In this document: piece by piece, positions 49,473 through 57,925 of the stretch
Numbering within the stretch: position 1 is the first letter of the stretch
Layout: each line of letters begins with the position of its first letter
Origin: Ramlibacter sp.
GTDB lineage: Bacteria; Pseudomonadota; Gammaproteobacteria; Burkholderiales; Burkholderiaceae_C
Length of the DNA stretch: 64,000 nucleotides
Direction of reading: 5' to 3'
Assembly (NCBI GenBank): GCA_016713005.1
Contig: JADJPY010000001.1
Location: 701,271-765,270, forward strand
The notes under the pieces: generated by a model
What the model saw: only the letters and a program-made list of their open reading frames with translations
Database searches by the model: none
What the model was told of the DNA's origin: nothing
Position numbers and translations under genes: made by a program

Positions 49473-50411
49473 ATGACCGTACTTGTAATTGCCGAACACG
49501 ACCACGCCACGCTCAAGCTGGCAACCCTCAATACCGTCACGGCTGCAGTGGCTTGCCAAAGCGGTGACGTCCATGTGCTGGTGGCTGGTGCCAATGCCGC
49601 CGAAGCCGGCAAGGCTGCAGCCCAGGTGGCAGGGGTTGCCAAGGTAATCGTGGCGGACAGTCCGAGCCTCGCTGAAAACCTCGCCGAGAACGTCGCCGCC
49701 CAGGTGCTTTCGATCGCCAAGAACTACAGCCACATCCTGTTCTCGGCCACCGCAAACGGCAAGAATGTGGCTCCGCGCGTTGCCGCCAAGCTGGATGTGG
49801 CCCAGATCAGCGACATCACCAAGGTGGACAGCGCTGACACGTTCGAGCGTCCCATCTATGCTGGAAACGCCATCGCAACGGTTCAGAGCAGCGACCCGGT
49901 CAAGGTGATCACGGTGCGCACGACTGGCTTCGATCCCGCAGCAGCCACGGGCGGCAGTGCCGCGGTGGAAAGCGTGGAAGGTGTACAGGACAGCGGCAAA
50001 TCGAACTTCGTGGGCCGGGAGGTGACCAAGAGCGAACGCCCCGAACTGACCGCCGCCAAGATCGTTGTCAGCGGCGGGAGAGCCCTCGGCGGAGCCGAGA
50101 AGTTTCAGGAGGTGTTGGCACCGCTGGCAGACAAGCTGGGCGCGGCTCTCGGAGCCAGCCGTGCAGCGGTGGATGCTGGGTACGCCCCCAACGACTGGCA
50201 GGTCGGCCAGACGGGCAAGATCGTGGCGCCTCAGCTCTACATCGCGGTCGGTATCTCTGGCGCGATCCAGCACCTCGCCGGCATGAAGGACTCGAAGGTC
50301 ATCGTCGCGATCAACAAGGACGAGGAAGCCCCGATCTTTTCAGTGGCTGACTACGGCCTCGTGGCCGACCTCTTCACGGCGGTGCCTGAGCTACAGAAGG
50401 CACTAGGCTGA
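49473..50411 (+). CDS. etfA: Electron transfer flavoprotein alpha subunit
   Basis: 312-residue FAD-binding subunit. The N-terminal domain begins MTVLVIAEHDHATLKLATLN. The C-terminal FAD domain has IVVSGGRALGGAEKFQ, VDAGYAPNDWQVGQTGKIVA and the PQLYIAVGISGAIQHLAGM signature. It partners with EtfB to deliver electrons to ETF:quinone oxidoreductase. The start at 49473 follows AGGAAG. No acyl-CoA dehydrogenase is present in the segment, so the electron donor lies elsewhere. Confidence 0.96.
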   Translation: MTVLVIAEHDHATLKLATLNTVTAAVACQSGDVHVLVAGANAAEAGKAAAQVAGVAKVIVADSPSLAENLAENVAAQVLSIAKNYSHILFSATANGKNVAPRVAAKLDVAQISDITKVDSADTFERPIYAGNAIATVQSSDPVKVITVRTTGFDPAAATGGSAAVESVEGVQDSGKSNFVGREVTKSERPELTAAKIVVSGGRALGGAEKFQEVLAPLADKLGAALGASRAAVDAGYAPNDWQVGQTGKIVAPQLYIAVGISGAIQHLAGMKDSKVIVAINKDEEAPIFSVADYGLVADLFTAVPELQKALG

Positions 50412-50646
50412 CGACAGTGGCTGCGTTGAATCCTATACGGGTGTTGAGCGGCTGGCCGCTCGTCGCGAAGCCGCTGCAGGGCCGGGGCGTCGCGACCGGG
50501 GGCGCTAGCGGTGGCGTGGTTGACTCAATCGCCCAGCCACGATTCCTTCGCGCAGCGGGCCTGGTGCTGCAGACTCCGTCGAAATGTCCTGAGGCGCTTT
50601 CGAAGCCGAGCTTGCTCGGCAGGAAAGCATCGAATTCGTCAATCGG

Positions 50647-51453
50647 TCAAGTGCGTATGGTGCGCGATAGCAGCGCCGAGACATCATCGGCCGCCGTGCG
50701 TAGCTTTGGCAAGAGTTGCTCTTTCATCGCCGTGGCGGAGGTGCGGTTTGCCAGCCAAGAGGCATTGAGCGCTGCCACCACTTTCCCCGCACGGTTCTTC
50801 ACCGGTGCCGCGGCCGAGACCAACCCCTCTTCCAGTTCCTGGTTCACCAGCGCCCAGCCCTGTCGACGAACCTGCTGCACGCGCGCCAGGACCTCGGCCG
50901 GATCGGTGACAGTGTGGCGCGTCTTTGCACTCAGCGAGCTGGATCCGAGGCGGTTCTTCACCTCAGCGTCATCCAATCCCGCGAGCAGCACTCGGCCGAG
51001 AGACGTGCAGTAGGCAGGCAGCCGTGTTCCCACATTCAGATTGAGCGAGACGATCTTGTGCGTGTGCACGCGCATCACATAGACGATGTCGCTGCCGTCG
51101 AGTACAGCTGCCGAGCATGACTCACCCAACGCGTCTGAGAGCCGCTCCATCACCGGCTCGGCCAGGTTCCAGATGGGCATGGACGTCAGGTACGCGAATC
51201 CCAAGTCGAGGATGCGCGGCGTGAGGCGGTAGTGCTTGCCGTCGCCTTCGACGTAGGCGAGGGTTTGCAGCGTCAGCAAGAAGCGCCGCGCCCCGGCGCG
51301 CGTGAGGCCGCTGCGCGCCGCGACCTCAGAGAGAGTTTGCTCGGGCGCGTCGGCGCTGAAAGAACGGATGACTTCAAGCCCGCGGGCGAATGACTGGACG
51401 TAGCCATCGCTTGGGACGGGCGCATGGAGTTCTCGATGGGCCGTGGTTGCCAT
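50647..51453 (-). CDS. IclR-family regulator, PcaR/PcaU type
   Basis: 268 residues. The N-terminal winged helix (YVQSFARGLEVIRSFSADAP; LSEVAARSGLTRAGARRFLL) and C-terminal effector domain (LGESCSAAVLDGSDIVYVMR; LPAYCTSLGRVLLA) are typical of aromatic-catabolism IclR proteins such as PcaR and PcaU, which respond to 3-oxoadipate or protocatechuate. Divergent from pcaI, with a direct-repeat operator between. The frame is open above 51453, but MATTAHRELHAP is the most likely start. Confidence 0.9.
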   Translation of the reverse strand: MATTAHRELHAPVPSDGYVQSFARGLEVIRSFSADAPEQTLSEVAARSGLTRAGARRFLLTLQTLAYVEGDGKHYRLTPRILDLGFAYLTSMPIWNLAEPVMERLSDALGESCSAAVLDGSDIVYVMRVHTHKIVSLNLNVGTRLPAYCTSLGRVLLAGLDDAEVKNRLGSSSLSAKTRHTVTDPAEVLARVQQVRRQGWALVNQELEEGLVSAAAPVKNRAGKVVAALNASWLANRTSATAMKEQLLPKLRTAADDVSALLSRTIRT

Positions 51454-51476
51454 AGGTTCCTCTGAACAGGTAAAAT

Positions 51477-51510
51477 TGTTCGTCAATAGAATGAATGTTC
51501 GTCATTAGAA
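51477..51510. promoter_or_regulatory. Direct-repeat operator between iclR and pcaI
   Basis: TGTTCGTCAATAGAA at 51477 and TGTTCGTCATTAGAA at 51496: 15-bp direct repeats, one mismatch, 19 bp apart, so on nearly the same helical face. IclR proteins of the Pca group bind repeated boxes of this size in the divergent region. Confidence 0.65.
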
Positions 51511-51565
51511 CAAACTTAACGGCCGTCGTAAAGAATGCTCGGCTTTTTCACTGGAGATAAGACTC

Positions 51566-52282
51566 GTGATCAACAAGATTTCAGCCTCGGTGGCCGAGGC
51601 ACTGAATGGTGTGCGCGATGGCGCTACCGTCCTCATCGGGGGCTTCGGCACCGCCGGCATCCCGGGTGAGCTCATCGACGGCCTGATCGAACAGGGTGCG
51701 CGCGAGCTCACCGTGGTCAACAACAACGCGGGCAACGGCGACACCGGCTTGGCAGCGCTGCTCAAGGCCGGACGCGTGCGCAAAGTCATCTGCAGCTTCC
51801 CGCGCCAAGTGGATAGCCAGGTGTTCGACGCGCTGTACCGCAGCGGGCAGCTTGAACTCGAACTCGTGCCGCAGGGCAACCTCGCCGAGCGGCTCCGTGC
51901 CGCAGGCGCGGGTATCGGCGCATTCTTCACGCCGACGGGTTTCGGCACCGAACTCGCGCGCAATGCCGACGGCAGCGAGAAGGAAACCCGCGTGATCAAC
52001 GGGAAGTCCTATGTGCTCGAGTACCCGATCCTCGGCGACGTGGCCCTCATCAAGGCTGAGCGCGGGGACCGCTGGGGCAACCTCACCTACCGCAAGGCCG
52101 CGCGGAACTTTGGCCCGGTGATGGCCACCGCCGCGAAACGCACCATCGCCAGCGTGTACGAGATCGCCGAACTCGGCAGCTTCGACCCCGAGGCCGTGGT
52201 CACGCCCGGCATCCACGTGAGCGCCGTGGTGCGCATCCCCCGCGTGGCCACGCAGGCCGGCGGCTTCAAGACTGCCGCATGA
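51566..52282 (+). CDS. pcaI: 3-oxoadipate CoA-transferase subunit A
   Basis: 238-residue subunit of the enzyme moving CoA from succinyl-CoA to 3-oxoadipate in the beta-ketoadipate pathway. It has the class I CoA-transferase glycine motif LIGGFGTAGIPGELIDGLIE and NNNAGNGDTGLAALLKAGRV, then GRWGNLTYRKAARNF-like sequence (here DRWGNLTYRKAARNF). The start is GTG at 51566 with GGAGA upstream. Paralogues act on acetoacetate; the adjoining thiolase and Pca-type regulator favour 3-oxoadipate. Confidence 0.92.
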   Translation: MINKISASVAEALNGVRDGATVLIGGFGTAGIPGELIDGLIEQGARELTVVNNNAGNGDTGLAALLKAGRVRKVICSFPRQVDSQVFDALYRSGQLELELVPQGNLAERLRAAGAGIGAFFTPTGFGTELARNADGSEKETRVINGKSYVLEYPILGDVALIKAERGDRWGNLTYRKAARNFGPVMATAAKRTIASVYEIAELGSFDPEAVVTPGIHVSAVVRIPRVATQAGGFKTAA

Positions 52283-52296
52283 ACCAGGAGATTCAC

Positions 52297-52974
52297 ATGA
52301 GCTACACGAGAAGAACCAAGGACGAACTCGCGCGCCGCGTGGCGCAGGACATCTACGACGGCGCCTACGTCAACCTGGGCATCGGCCAGCCCACGCTGGT
52401 GGCCAACCACCTGCCGCCAGGCATCGAGGTGGTGCTGCACAGCGAGAACGGCATCCTGGGCATGGGCCCCGCGCCCGCGCAGGGCGAGGAGGACTACGAC
52501 ATCATCAACGCCGGCAAGCAGCCGGTGACGCTGCTGCCTGGCGGCGTGTATTTCCACCACGCCGACAGCTTCGCCATGATGCGCGGCGGCCACCTCGACA
52601 TCTGCGTGCTCGGTGCCTTCCAGGTCTCAGCCACCGGCGACTTGGCCAACTGGAGCACTGGCGAACCAGGCTCCATCCCCGCCGTGGGCGGCGCCATGGA
52701 TCTGGCCATCGGCGCAAAGCAGACCTGGGTGATGATGGACCTGCTGACCAAGAAGGGCGAGAGCAAGGTGGTGCCGCAGTGCACCTATCCGCTCACCGGG
52801 ATCGGCTGCGTCAAGCGCATCTACAGCGACCTCGCGACCCTCGAATGCACTCCCGAGGGATTGCGCCTGATCGATGCTGTGCAAGGCCTGTCCGTTGACG
52901 AACTGCAGCGCCTCGTCGGACTGCCGATCGCACCATCACCCACCGCCCCATCCATTCTCCCGGAACCCCAATGA
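52297..52974 (+). CDS. pcaJ: 3-oxoadipate CoA-transferase subunit B
   Basis: 225-residue catalytic subunit. The glutamate nucleophile is in HSENGILGMGPAPA near residue 51. YVNLGIGQPTLVANHLPPGI near 22 and SFAMMRGGHLDICVLGAFQV follow the family. The ATG at 52297 has AGGAG at ideal spacing; an ATG at 52279, overlapping the pcaI stop, would add six residues. It overlaps pcaF by ATGA. Confidence 0.93.
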   Translation: MSYTRRTKDELARRVAQDIYDGAYVNLGIGQPTLVANHLPPGIEVVLHSENGILGMGPAPAQGEEDYDIINAGKQPVTLLPGGVYFHHADSFAMMRGGHLDICVLGAFQVSATGDLANWSTGEPGSIPAVGGAMDLAIGAKQTWVMMDLLTKKGESKVVPQCTYPLTGIGCVKRIYSDLATLECTPEGLRLIDAVQGLSVDELQRLVGLPIAPSPTAPSILPEPQ

Positions 52975-54179
52975 CACAACGCCACGCCTTCATCTGCGAC
53001 GCCATCCGAACCCCATTCGGCCGCTACGGCGGTGCTCTGTCGAGCGTGCGCGCCGACGACCTGGGCGCAATTCCGCTCAGGGCGCTGATGCAGCGCAACC
53101 CGGGAGTGGATTGGACCACCGTGACCGACATCCTCTTTGGCTGCGCCAACCAGGCTGGCGAGGACAACCGCAACGTTGCGCGCATGGCCGGCCTGCTTGC
53201 CGGCCTGCCGCTGGAGGTGCCCGGCGCCACCATCAACCGCCTGTGCGGCTCCGGCCTGGACGCCGTCGGCTCGGCCGCGCGCGCCATCAAGGCGGGTGAA
53301 GCCGGCCTCATGATCGCCGGCGGCGTGGAGAGCATGAGCCGTGCTCCCTTCGTCATGCCCAAGGCCGAGAGCGCCTTCAGCCGCGCTAACGCGGTCTACG
53401 ACACCACCATCGGCTGGCGCTTCGTCAACAAGCTTATGAAGGCCCAGTACGGCGTGGACTCCATGCCCGAGACGGCCGAGAACGTGGCGGTGGAATACAA
53501 GATCGAGCGCGAGGCGCAGGACCGCATGGCGCTATCGAGCCAGCTCAAGGCGGTGGCCGCGCAGAAGGCCGGGCATCTGGCGCGTGAAATCGTCGGCGTG
53601 AGCATCCCGCAGAAGAAGGGCGATGCCATCCTGGTGGACCAGGACGAGCACCCGCGTGAGACCAGCCTGGAAGCGCTGGCCAAGCTAAAGGGCGTGGTGC
53701 GCCCCGACGGCACTGTGACCGCGGGCAACGCCAGCGGCGTGAACGACGGTGCCTGCGCGCTGCTGCTGGCCGACGAGGCCACGGCGGCGAAGAACGGCCT
53801 GACCCCAAAGGCGCGCATCGTGGGCATGGCCACGGCCGGGGTGGCGCCGCGTGTGATGGGCATCGGCCCGGCGCCGGCGACGCAGAAGGTGCTGGCACTC
53901 ACCGGCCTGACGCTGGAGCAGCTTGATGTGATCGAACTCAACGAGGCCTTTGCGGCGCAGGGGCTGGCGGTGCTGCGCCAGCTGGGCCTGCAGGACGATG
54001 ACGAGCGGGTGAACGCCTGGGGCGGCGCGATCGCGCTGGGCCACCCGCTGGGCGCCAGTGGCGCGCGGCTGGCGACGACGGCGGTCAACCGCCTGCACGC
54101 TACCGGTGGTCGGTACGCGCTGTGCACGATGTGCATTGGGGTGGGACAGGGTATCGCGGTGATTCTGGAAAAAGTGTGA
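52971..54179 (+). CDS. pcaF: 3-oxoadipyl-CoA thiolase
   Basis: 402-residue thiolase cleaving 3-oxoadipyl-CoA to succinyl-CoA and acetyl-CoA. The active cysteine is in INRLCGSGLDAVGSAARAI near residue 91. C-terminal GHPLGASGARLATT and CTMCIGVGQGIAVILE carry the catalytic His and second Cys. Early residues ICDAIRTPFGRYGGALSSVR fit PcaF/PaaJ. Last gene of the pcaIJF operon; the right-hand IS begins about 130 nt downstream. Confidence 0.94.
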   Translation: MTQRHAFICDAIRTPFGRYGGALSSVRADDLGAIPLRALMQRNPGVDWTTVTDILFGCANQAGEDNRNVARMAGLLAGLPLEVPGATINRLCGSGLDAVGSAARAIKAGEAGLMIAGGVESMSRAPFVMPKAESAFSRANAVYDTTIGWRFVNKLMKAQYGVDSMPETAENVAVEYKIEREAQDRMALSSQLKAVAAQKAGHLAREIVGVSIPQKKGDAILVDQDEHPRETSLEALAKLKGVVRPDGTVTAGNASGVNDGACALLLADEATAAKNGLTPKARIVGMATAGVAPRVMGIGPAPATQKVLALTGLTLEQLDVIELNEAFAAQGLAVLRQLGLQDDDERVNAWGGAIALGHPLGASGARLATTAVNRLHATGGRYALCTMCIGVGQGIAVILEKV

Positions 54180-54310
54180 ACGTGGCACCACTGCGGCTGC
54201 GCATTGTTGTCACGGGTCGGGCAACATAAGGGGGCGAGTCGGGTGCGCGGACCAGTGCACGACCGGCCAAGCGCGGAGCCGATGCCCGTCAGCTGACCAT
54301 CACAAGCTAG

Positions 54311-55135
54311 GGCGTGTTAACACTAATGGACGGACTGTGTATCAAGGCCGATACTTGCTCGCATGGAAATCACGCCCGAGCAGTTCGCACGTATTGAACA
54401 TTGCCTTCCCACCCAACGCGGCAACGTCAGCATGACCAATCTTCAAGTGGTCAACGCCATGCTGTACGTGGCCGAACACGGTTGCAAGTGGCGTGGCCTG
54501 CCCAAGCGGTTTGGCAATTGGCACACCATCTACACGCGCATGCGCCGCTGGGAGAAAGCAGGCGTGCTGGACAAGATGTTCGAGGAGCTACAGCGCGAAC
54601 AGGTGGTGCGCATCCGCATCGAGGCGGTTTCGCTGGACTCCACCAGCATCAAGGTCCACCCGGACGGCACGGGCGCGCTAAAAAAAACGGCCCACAGTCC
54701 ATCGGCAAGTCCCGCGGCGGATGGAATACCAAGGTTCATATGGTTGCCGCGGATGCTCGAACGGCAGTGACCTTCAGCCTGTCGCCCGGACAGGCGCATG
54801 ACGCGCCCGGAAGGCAGGCGCCTTCTGCAAAGCCTGGGGCCGACAAGCCGGCCGATTCATCTACTCATGGATCGCGCCTATGAGGGGAACGAGACGCGCC
54901 AGTTGGCGCTGGACCTGGGGTTCGTTCCGGTTGTTCCCCGACACGAACCCGCCTTGACCCCTGGGAATACGACAGGGCCATGTACAAGCGCAGAAATGAG
55001 GTCGAGAGGTTGTTCCGACGCCTGAAGGGCTATCGCCGAATCTTCTCTCGGTTCGAAAAACTCGACGCGATGTTCCTGGGCTTCCTCAGCTTCGTCCTGG
55101 TTGCTGACGGTCTTCGTGGTTTGTGTTAACACGCC
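54311..55135 (+). mobile_element. IS5-family insertion sequence, copy 2 (damaged)
   Basis: 825 bp, same ends, orientation and CTAG flanks as copy 1. It differs by an extra G near 54809 and a missing C near 54936, which leave the length equal but break the transposase between them. Confidence 0.9.
54363..55129 (+). pseudogene. IS5-family transposase, inactivated by two compensating indels
   Basis: The first frame and the A8 slippery site (54680-54687) match copy 1. The extra G near 54809 shifts the second frame into a TGA at 54881-54883, before the second catalytic Asp can be read. The missing C near 54936 restores the frame downstream (KRRNEVERLFRR region). No full-length transposase can be made from this copy, though copy 1 could act on its ends. 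Confidence 0.85.
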
Positions 55136-55139
55136 CTAG

Positions 55140-55289
55140 CTCCACAAAGCCTATCATCCCGTGGTGAACGAAATTTGGCAAAGTGGAAACAAAAGTTACC
55201 CGAGCAACTGGATTGAATTTCAGGACTGGTTTGCCACCGAAGATTCGGCCGATGCTCGCCGGCCCGAAGACGTCACCGTCCCGCTCTGA
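55140..55289 (+). pseudogene. Orphan gene tail of unknown family beyond the right IS
   Basis: A 49-codon open frame begins at the IS flank and ends at a TGA at 55287 (HKAYHPVVNEIWQSGNKSY ... DWFATEDSADARRPEDVTVP). The composition, rich in Trp, Tyr and His, looks like a real protein C-terminus. I cannot assign the family. It is probably the 3' end of a gene truncated by the IS. Confidence 0.4.
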
Positions 55290-55340
55290 TTCAGCGCCTA
55301 AATTCAGACCGGATACAGCACAAGAACGCGGAGATCGTTC

Positions 55341-56261
55341 TTATGGAGCCGGCAAATCCGCTTCGAAAGATTTGAAGAGTGCCACCAAGGTTTGCCTTAG
55401 CCACTGGTTGGCAGGGTCCATATGTACTCGCGCGTGCCAAAACAACAAGATTTCATAAGGATCGAGTTCCACTGGCAACGGCATCACGCGCAATGGAATC
55501 ATTTTCGCAAACCGGTCAGCCACCCGGCTCGGCATGGTGACGACCAGATCTGATCCCGGGACGACGAAGGGCAGCGCCAGGAACTCGGGAACGACCAGAC
55601 CAATCTGGCGAACCACATTGTGACGCGCCAGTTGCTGGTCGACCATCCAGTGCGCCATGCCGCTGGAGTCGGCGATGGCGTGCGGTGACTGCTTGTACGC
55701 CTCGAAGCTCATTCCTTGGGCAAATAGCTCATTGTCCAGCGATGCGACACATACATAACGCTCGTGGAACAGCAAGCGCTGGTGAAAGCCGGTAGTCATT
55801 GTTGTGATGTGACCCACCGCCATATCGACCTGACCCACCTCCAAGGCACTCCCTTGGTTCTTCTCAGGAAGGCGGCTGACATGAATGCGTACCCCGGGTG
55901 CCTGCTCGCGCAAGTAAGCCAGCAATTGTGGGAGCATCGTTAACTGTCCAGCCTCGCTCATGTACAGAGAGAAGATGCGGCTGGCATCGGCGGGAACAAA
56001 ACTGCGGCCGCCCCGAAGTCCTTCACGTAGCAGCAGCAACGCATTGCACAGCTGCACATAACTGTTCGCCGTACGGCGTCGTGGCCGCATGCGCTGTGAG
56101 GTGAGTACAAATAGAGGGTCGCCAGTCTCTTTACGCAATCGCGCCAGGGAATGGCTGGCTGCCGATTGCGACAAGCCGACTACTTCCGCGGCGGACGACA
56201 GGTTGCCAGTCTCAGCTATCGCTTCGACAAGACGCAACTGAGTCAATTCCAGGTTCTCCAT
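55341..56261 (-). CDS. LysR-type regulator of the catabolic operon
   Basis: 306 residues from MENLELTQLRLVEAIAETGN; ATGs upstream (56276, 56336) would add 5 or 25. The winged helix (LSSAAEVVGLSQSAASHSLA) and effector domain are typical, and it resembles NodD/PcpR-like LysR proteins by length. It is divergent from the hydrolase-VOC-Bug-maleylacetate reductase operon, so most likely controls it. The 158-nt intergenic region is AT-rich and contains GATGCATT near 56270 and AATGCATC near 56384, a possible dyad. Confidence 0.88.
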   Translation of the reverse strand: MENLELTQLRLVEAIAETGNLSSAAEVVGLSQSAASHSLARLRKETGDPLFVLTSQRMRPRRRTANSYVQLCNALLLLREGLRGGRSFVPADASRIFSLYMSEAGQLTMLPQLLAYLREQAPGVRIHVSRLPEKNQGSALEVGQVDMAVGHITTMTTGFHQRLLFHERYVCVASLDNELFAQGMSFEAYKQSPHAIADSSGMAHWMVDQQLARHNVVRQIGLVVPEFLALPFVVPGSDLVVTMPSRVADRFAKMIPLRVMPLPVELDPYEILLFWHARVHMDPANQWLRQTLVALFKSFEADLPAP

Positions 56262-56419
56262 ATGCACCCGATGCATTTTACCTATGACTTTCATGATGTC
56301 GACAACAGGAAAGCCCAAAACTACCATTGAGCTCAATCAAAAAGCATCGACAAAAGAAGCATCTCGCGATTTTCATGAACTGAATGCATCAACCCGCGGC
56401 AACAGGAAATAAATGTCAC

Positions 56420-57295
56420 ATGATTGAGTCCCACACCATTTACACATGTCCCTCCGGCGACGTCACCTTGGCTTATCGCCTTTTCGGTCGGCGAGACCCC
56501 GACGCCCTGGCGACTAGGACCCCGGTGCTGTTCATTCACGGTCTGTCGTATTTTTCTTACGACTGGGTTAACTTCGGTACGCGACTGTGCACCGACCGCC
56601 TGGGCTGCGCCATGGACATGCGTGGTTTCGGGGACTCGACGTACAGCCCAGCGGGCGATTACTCTGTGACCACCATGGCAGACGATATCGCTCACCTGCT
56701 CGATCATTTGCGGTGGGACAAGGTGATCCTGGTCGCGCATTCGATGGGCGGGCGCAGCGCCACCTGCTTCGCAGCGGCCAATCCCGCAAGAGTCGCCGGC
56801 TTGGTACTGGTCGACTGGTCGCCCGAGAACGCGCCCGCCGGATCGAAGCGCGTTGCCAACACTGTCGCGGCCACACCCGACACCTTTGCTACCGTGGCCG
56901 ATGCGATGCGCTATTTTGGAACCGACCCGGACTCACCGGATGGCGCCGACAAGCGGGCTCGCTTCGAGGCCTACACCAGGCCGGTCGCTGGTGGGTTCGC
57001 CATTAAGCGCGATTCTTTTTTCCGCGACCAGTTCAGGCGTCAGCTCGAAACCGGTGAGGCGCCCAAGCGCGGAGTGGACCTTTGGCAGCTACTGAGCGAT
57101 GTCGTTGTCCCTACTCTCGTGCTGCGCGGGACGCGATCGGACCTCTTCGCGGCCGAAACATTGCCCAAAGTACTGCAAAAAAATCCACGTATCCAGGCGC
57201 AAGAGATCGAAGCCGGACACCACGTTGCCGGCGACAACCCCGAGGCGGCAATAGCCACCATTCGCCCTTTTATCAACTCACTGGAACAAGCATGA
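56420..57295 (+). CDS. Alpha/beta-fold hydrolase
   Basis: 291-residue cytosolic hydrolase. Nucleophile elbow VAHSMGGRSA near residue 110, oxyanion region LFIHGLSYFSYDW near 40, acid in LRGTRSDLFA near 235 and catalytic His in EAGHHVAGDNPEA near 262. It starts a four-gene operon next to a VOC protein and maleylacetate reductase, so it may hydrolyse a ring-cleavage product or an ester of the aromatic substrate. An ATG 36 nt upstream is possible. Confidence 0.87.
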   Translation: MIESHTIYTCPSGDVTLAYRLFGRRDPDALATRTPVLFIHGLSYFSYDWVNFGTRLCTDRLGCAMDMRGFGDSTYSPAGDYSVTTMADDIAHLLDHLRWDKVILVAHSMGGRSATCFAAANPARVAGLVLVDWSPENAPAGSKRVANTVAATPDTFATVADAMRYFGTDPDSPDGADKRARFEAYTRPVAGGFAIKRDSFFRDQFRRQLETGEAPKRGVDLWQLLSDVVVPTLVLRGTRSDLFAAETLPKVLQKNPRIQAQEIEAGHHVAGDNPEAAIATIRPFINSLEQA

Positions 57296-57323
57296 CCTCA
57301 TTAGCCAACGCTCTGCCACACCG

Positions 57324-57878
57324 ATGCGCGGCATCGATCACCTCGCCTTCGTCACCGACGACCTCCCTGCAACAATGGACTTCTATACCCGCGTGCTGCA
57401 AATGCAGCTCGTGCACGTGCGCCGCGTGCCCTTCGAGCGGGACCGTGGTCAGCCGCCCCATGACAACCTGCGCCACTACTGCTTCGACATGGGTCATGAT
57501 CAGCTCCTTGCCTTTTTCGAGTATCCAAAGGGCTTGCAGCGGCAGAACCGGGACTTGCCCGGCGGCATGCAGCACATCGCTTTCTACGTTCCTCCGGAGA
57601 AGTTCGAAGCGCTGCTGGCGAACGTAAAGCAGCAGGGCGTCGACCTGATTGGCCCCATCGCGCTTGGCGGCCGCTTCTGGTCCGCGTACTTTTATGACCC
57701 GAATGGCATTCGCCTCGAGCTCGCCACCAACCGCCTGCCAAATCCGGGCGGGATCGTGGAGTCGGTGCTCCAGAGCGAGGCGGAGGCGCGCGAAGAACTG
57801 TCCACGCTGTTCAACGATCCTGCAACAGTCCAGTCCTGGCTCGACCGCATGCCGCTGAAGGCCGTCCAGACGCAATAA
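57324..57878 (+). CDS. VOC-superfamily metalloprotein (glyoxalase/extradiol dioxygenase fold)
   Basis: 184 residues. Metal ligands fit the vicinal oxygen chelate pattern: His in GIDHLAFVTDD (residue 5), His in GGMQHIAFYVPPEK near 89 and Glu in DPNGIRLELATN near 137. VOC enzymes include ring-cleavage dioxygenases, glyoxalases and isomerases. Between a hydrolase and maleylacetate reductase, a ring-cleavage or isomerisation step is plausible but not shown. The single short module is smaller than classical extradiol dioxygenases. Confidence 0.85.
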   Translation: MRGIDHLAFVTDDLPATMDFYTRVLQMQLVHVRRVPFERDRGQPPHDNLRHYCFDMGHDQLLAFFEYPKGLQRQNRDLPGGMQHIAFYVPPEKFEALLANVKQQGVDLIGPIALGGRFWSAYFYDPNGIRLELATNRLPNPGGIVESVLQSEAEAREELSTLFNDPATVQSWLDRMPLKAVQTQ

Positions 57879-57925
57879 ACCCGCCAATGACACTGTATTC
57901 CAAGAAAAAACCAAGGAGACTGAAC

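Larger units (their letters stand above)
47156..55135 (+). mobile_element. Apparent composite transposon carrying etfBA and pcaIJF
   Basis: Two directly repeated 825-bp IS5-family copies enclose 6.3 kb with ETF genes, an IclR regulator and 3-oxoadipate degradation genes. CTAG borders each IS on both sides, including the two outermost positions. A truncated gene lies just inside the left copy and another just outside the right copy. Mobility as a unit is inferred. Confidence 0.7.
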
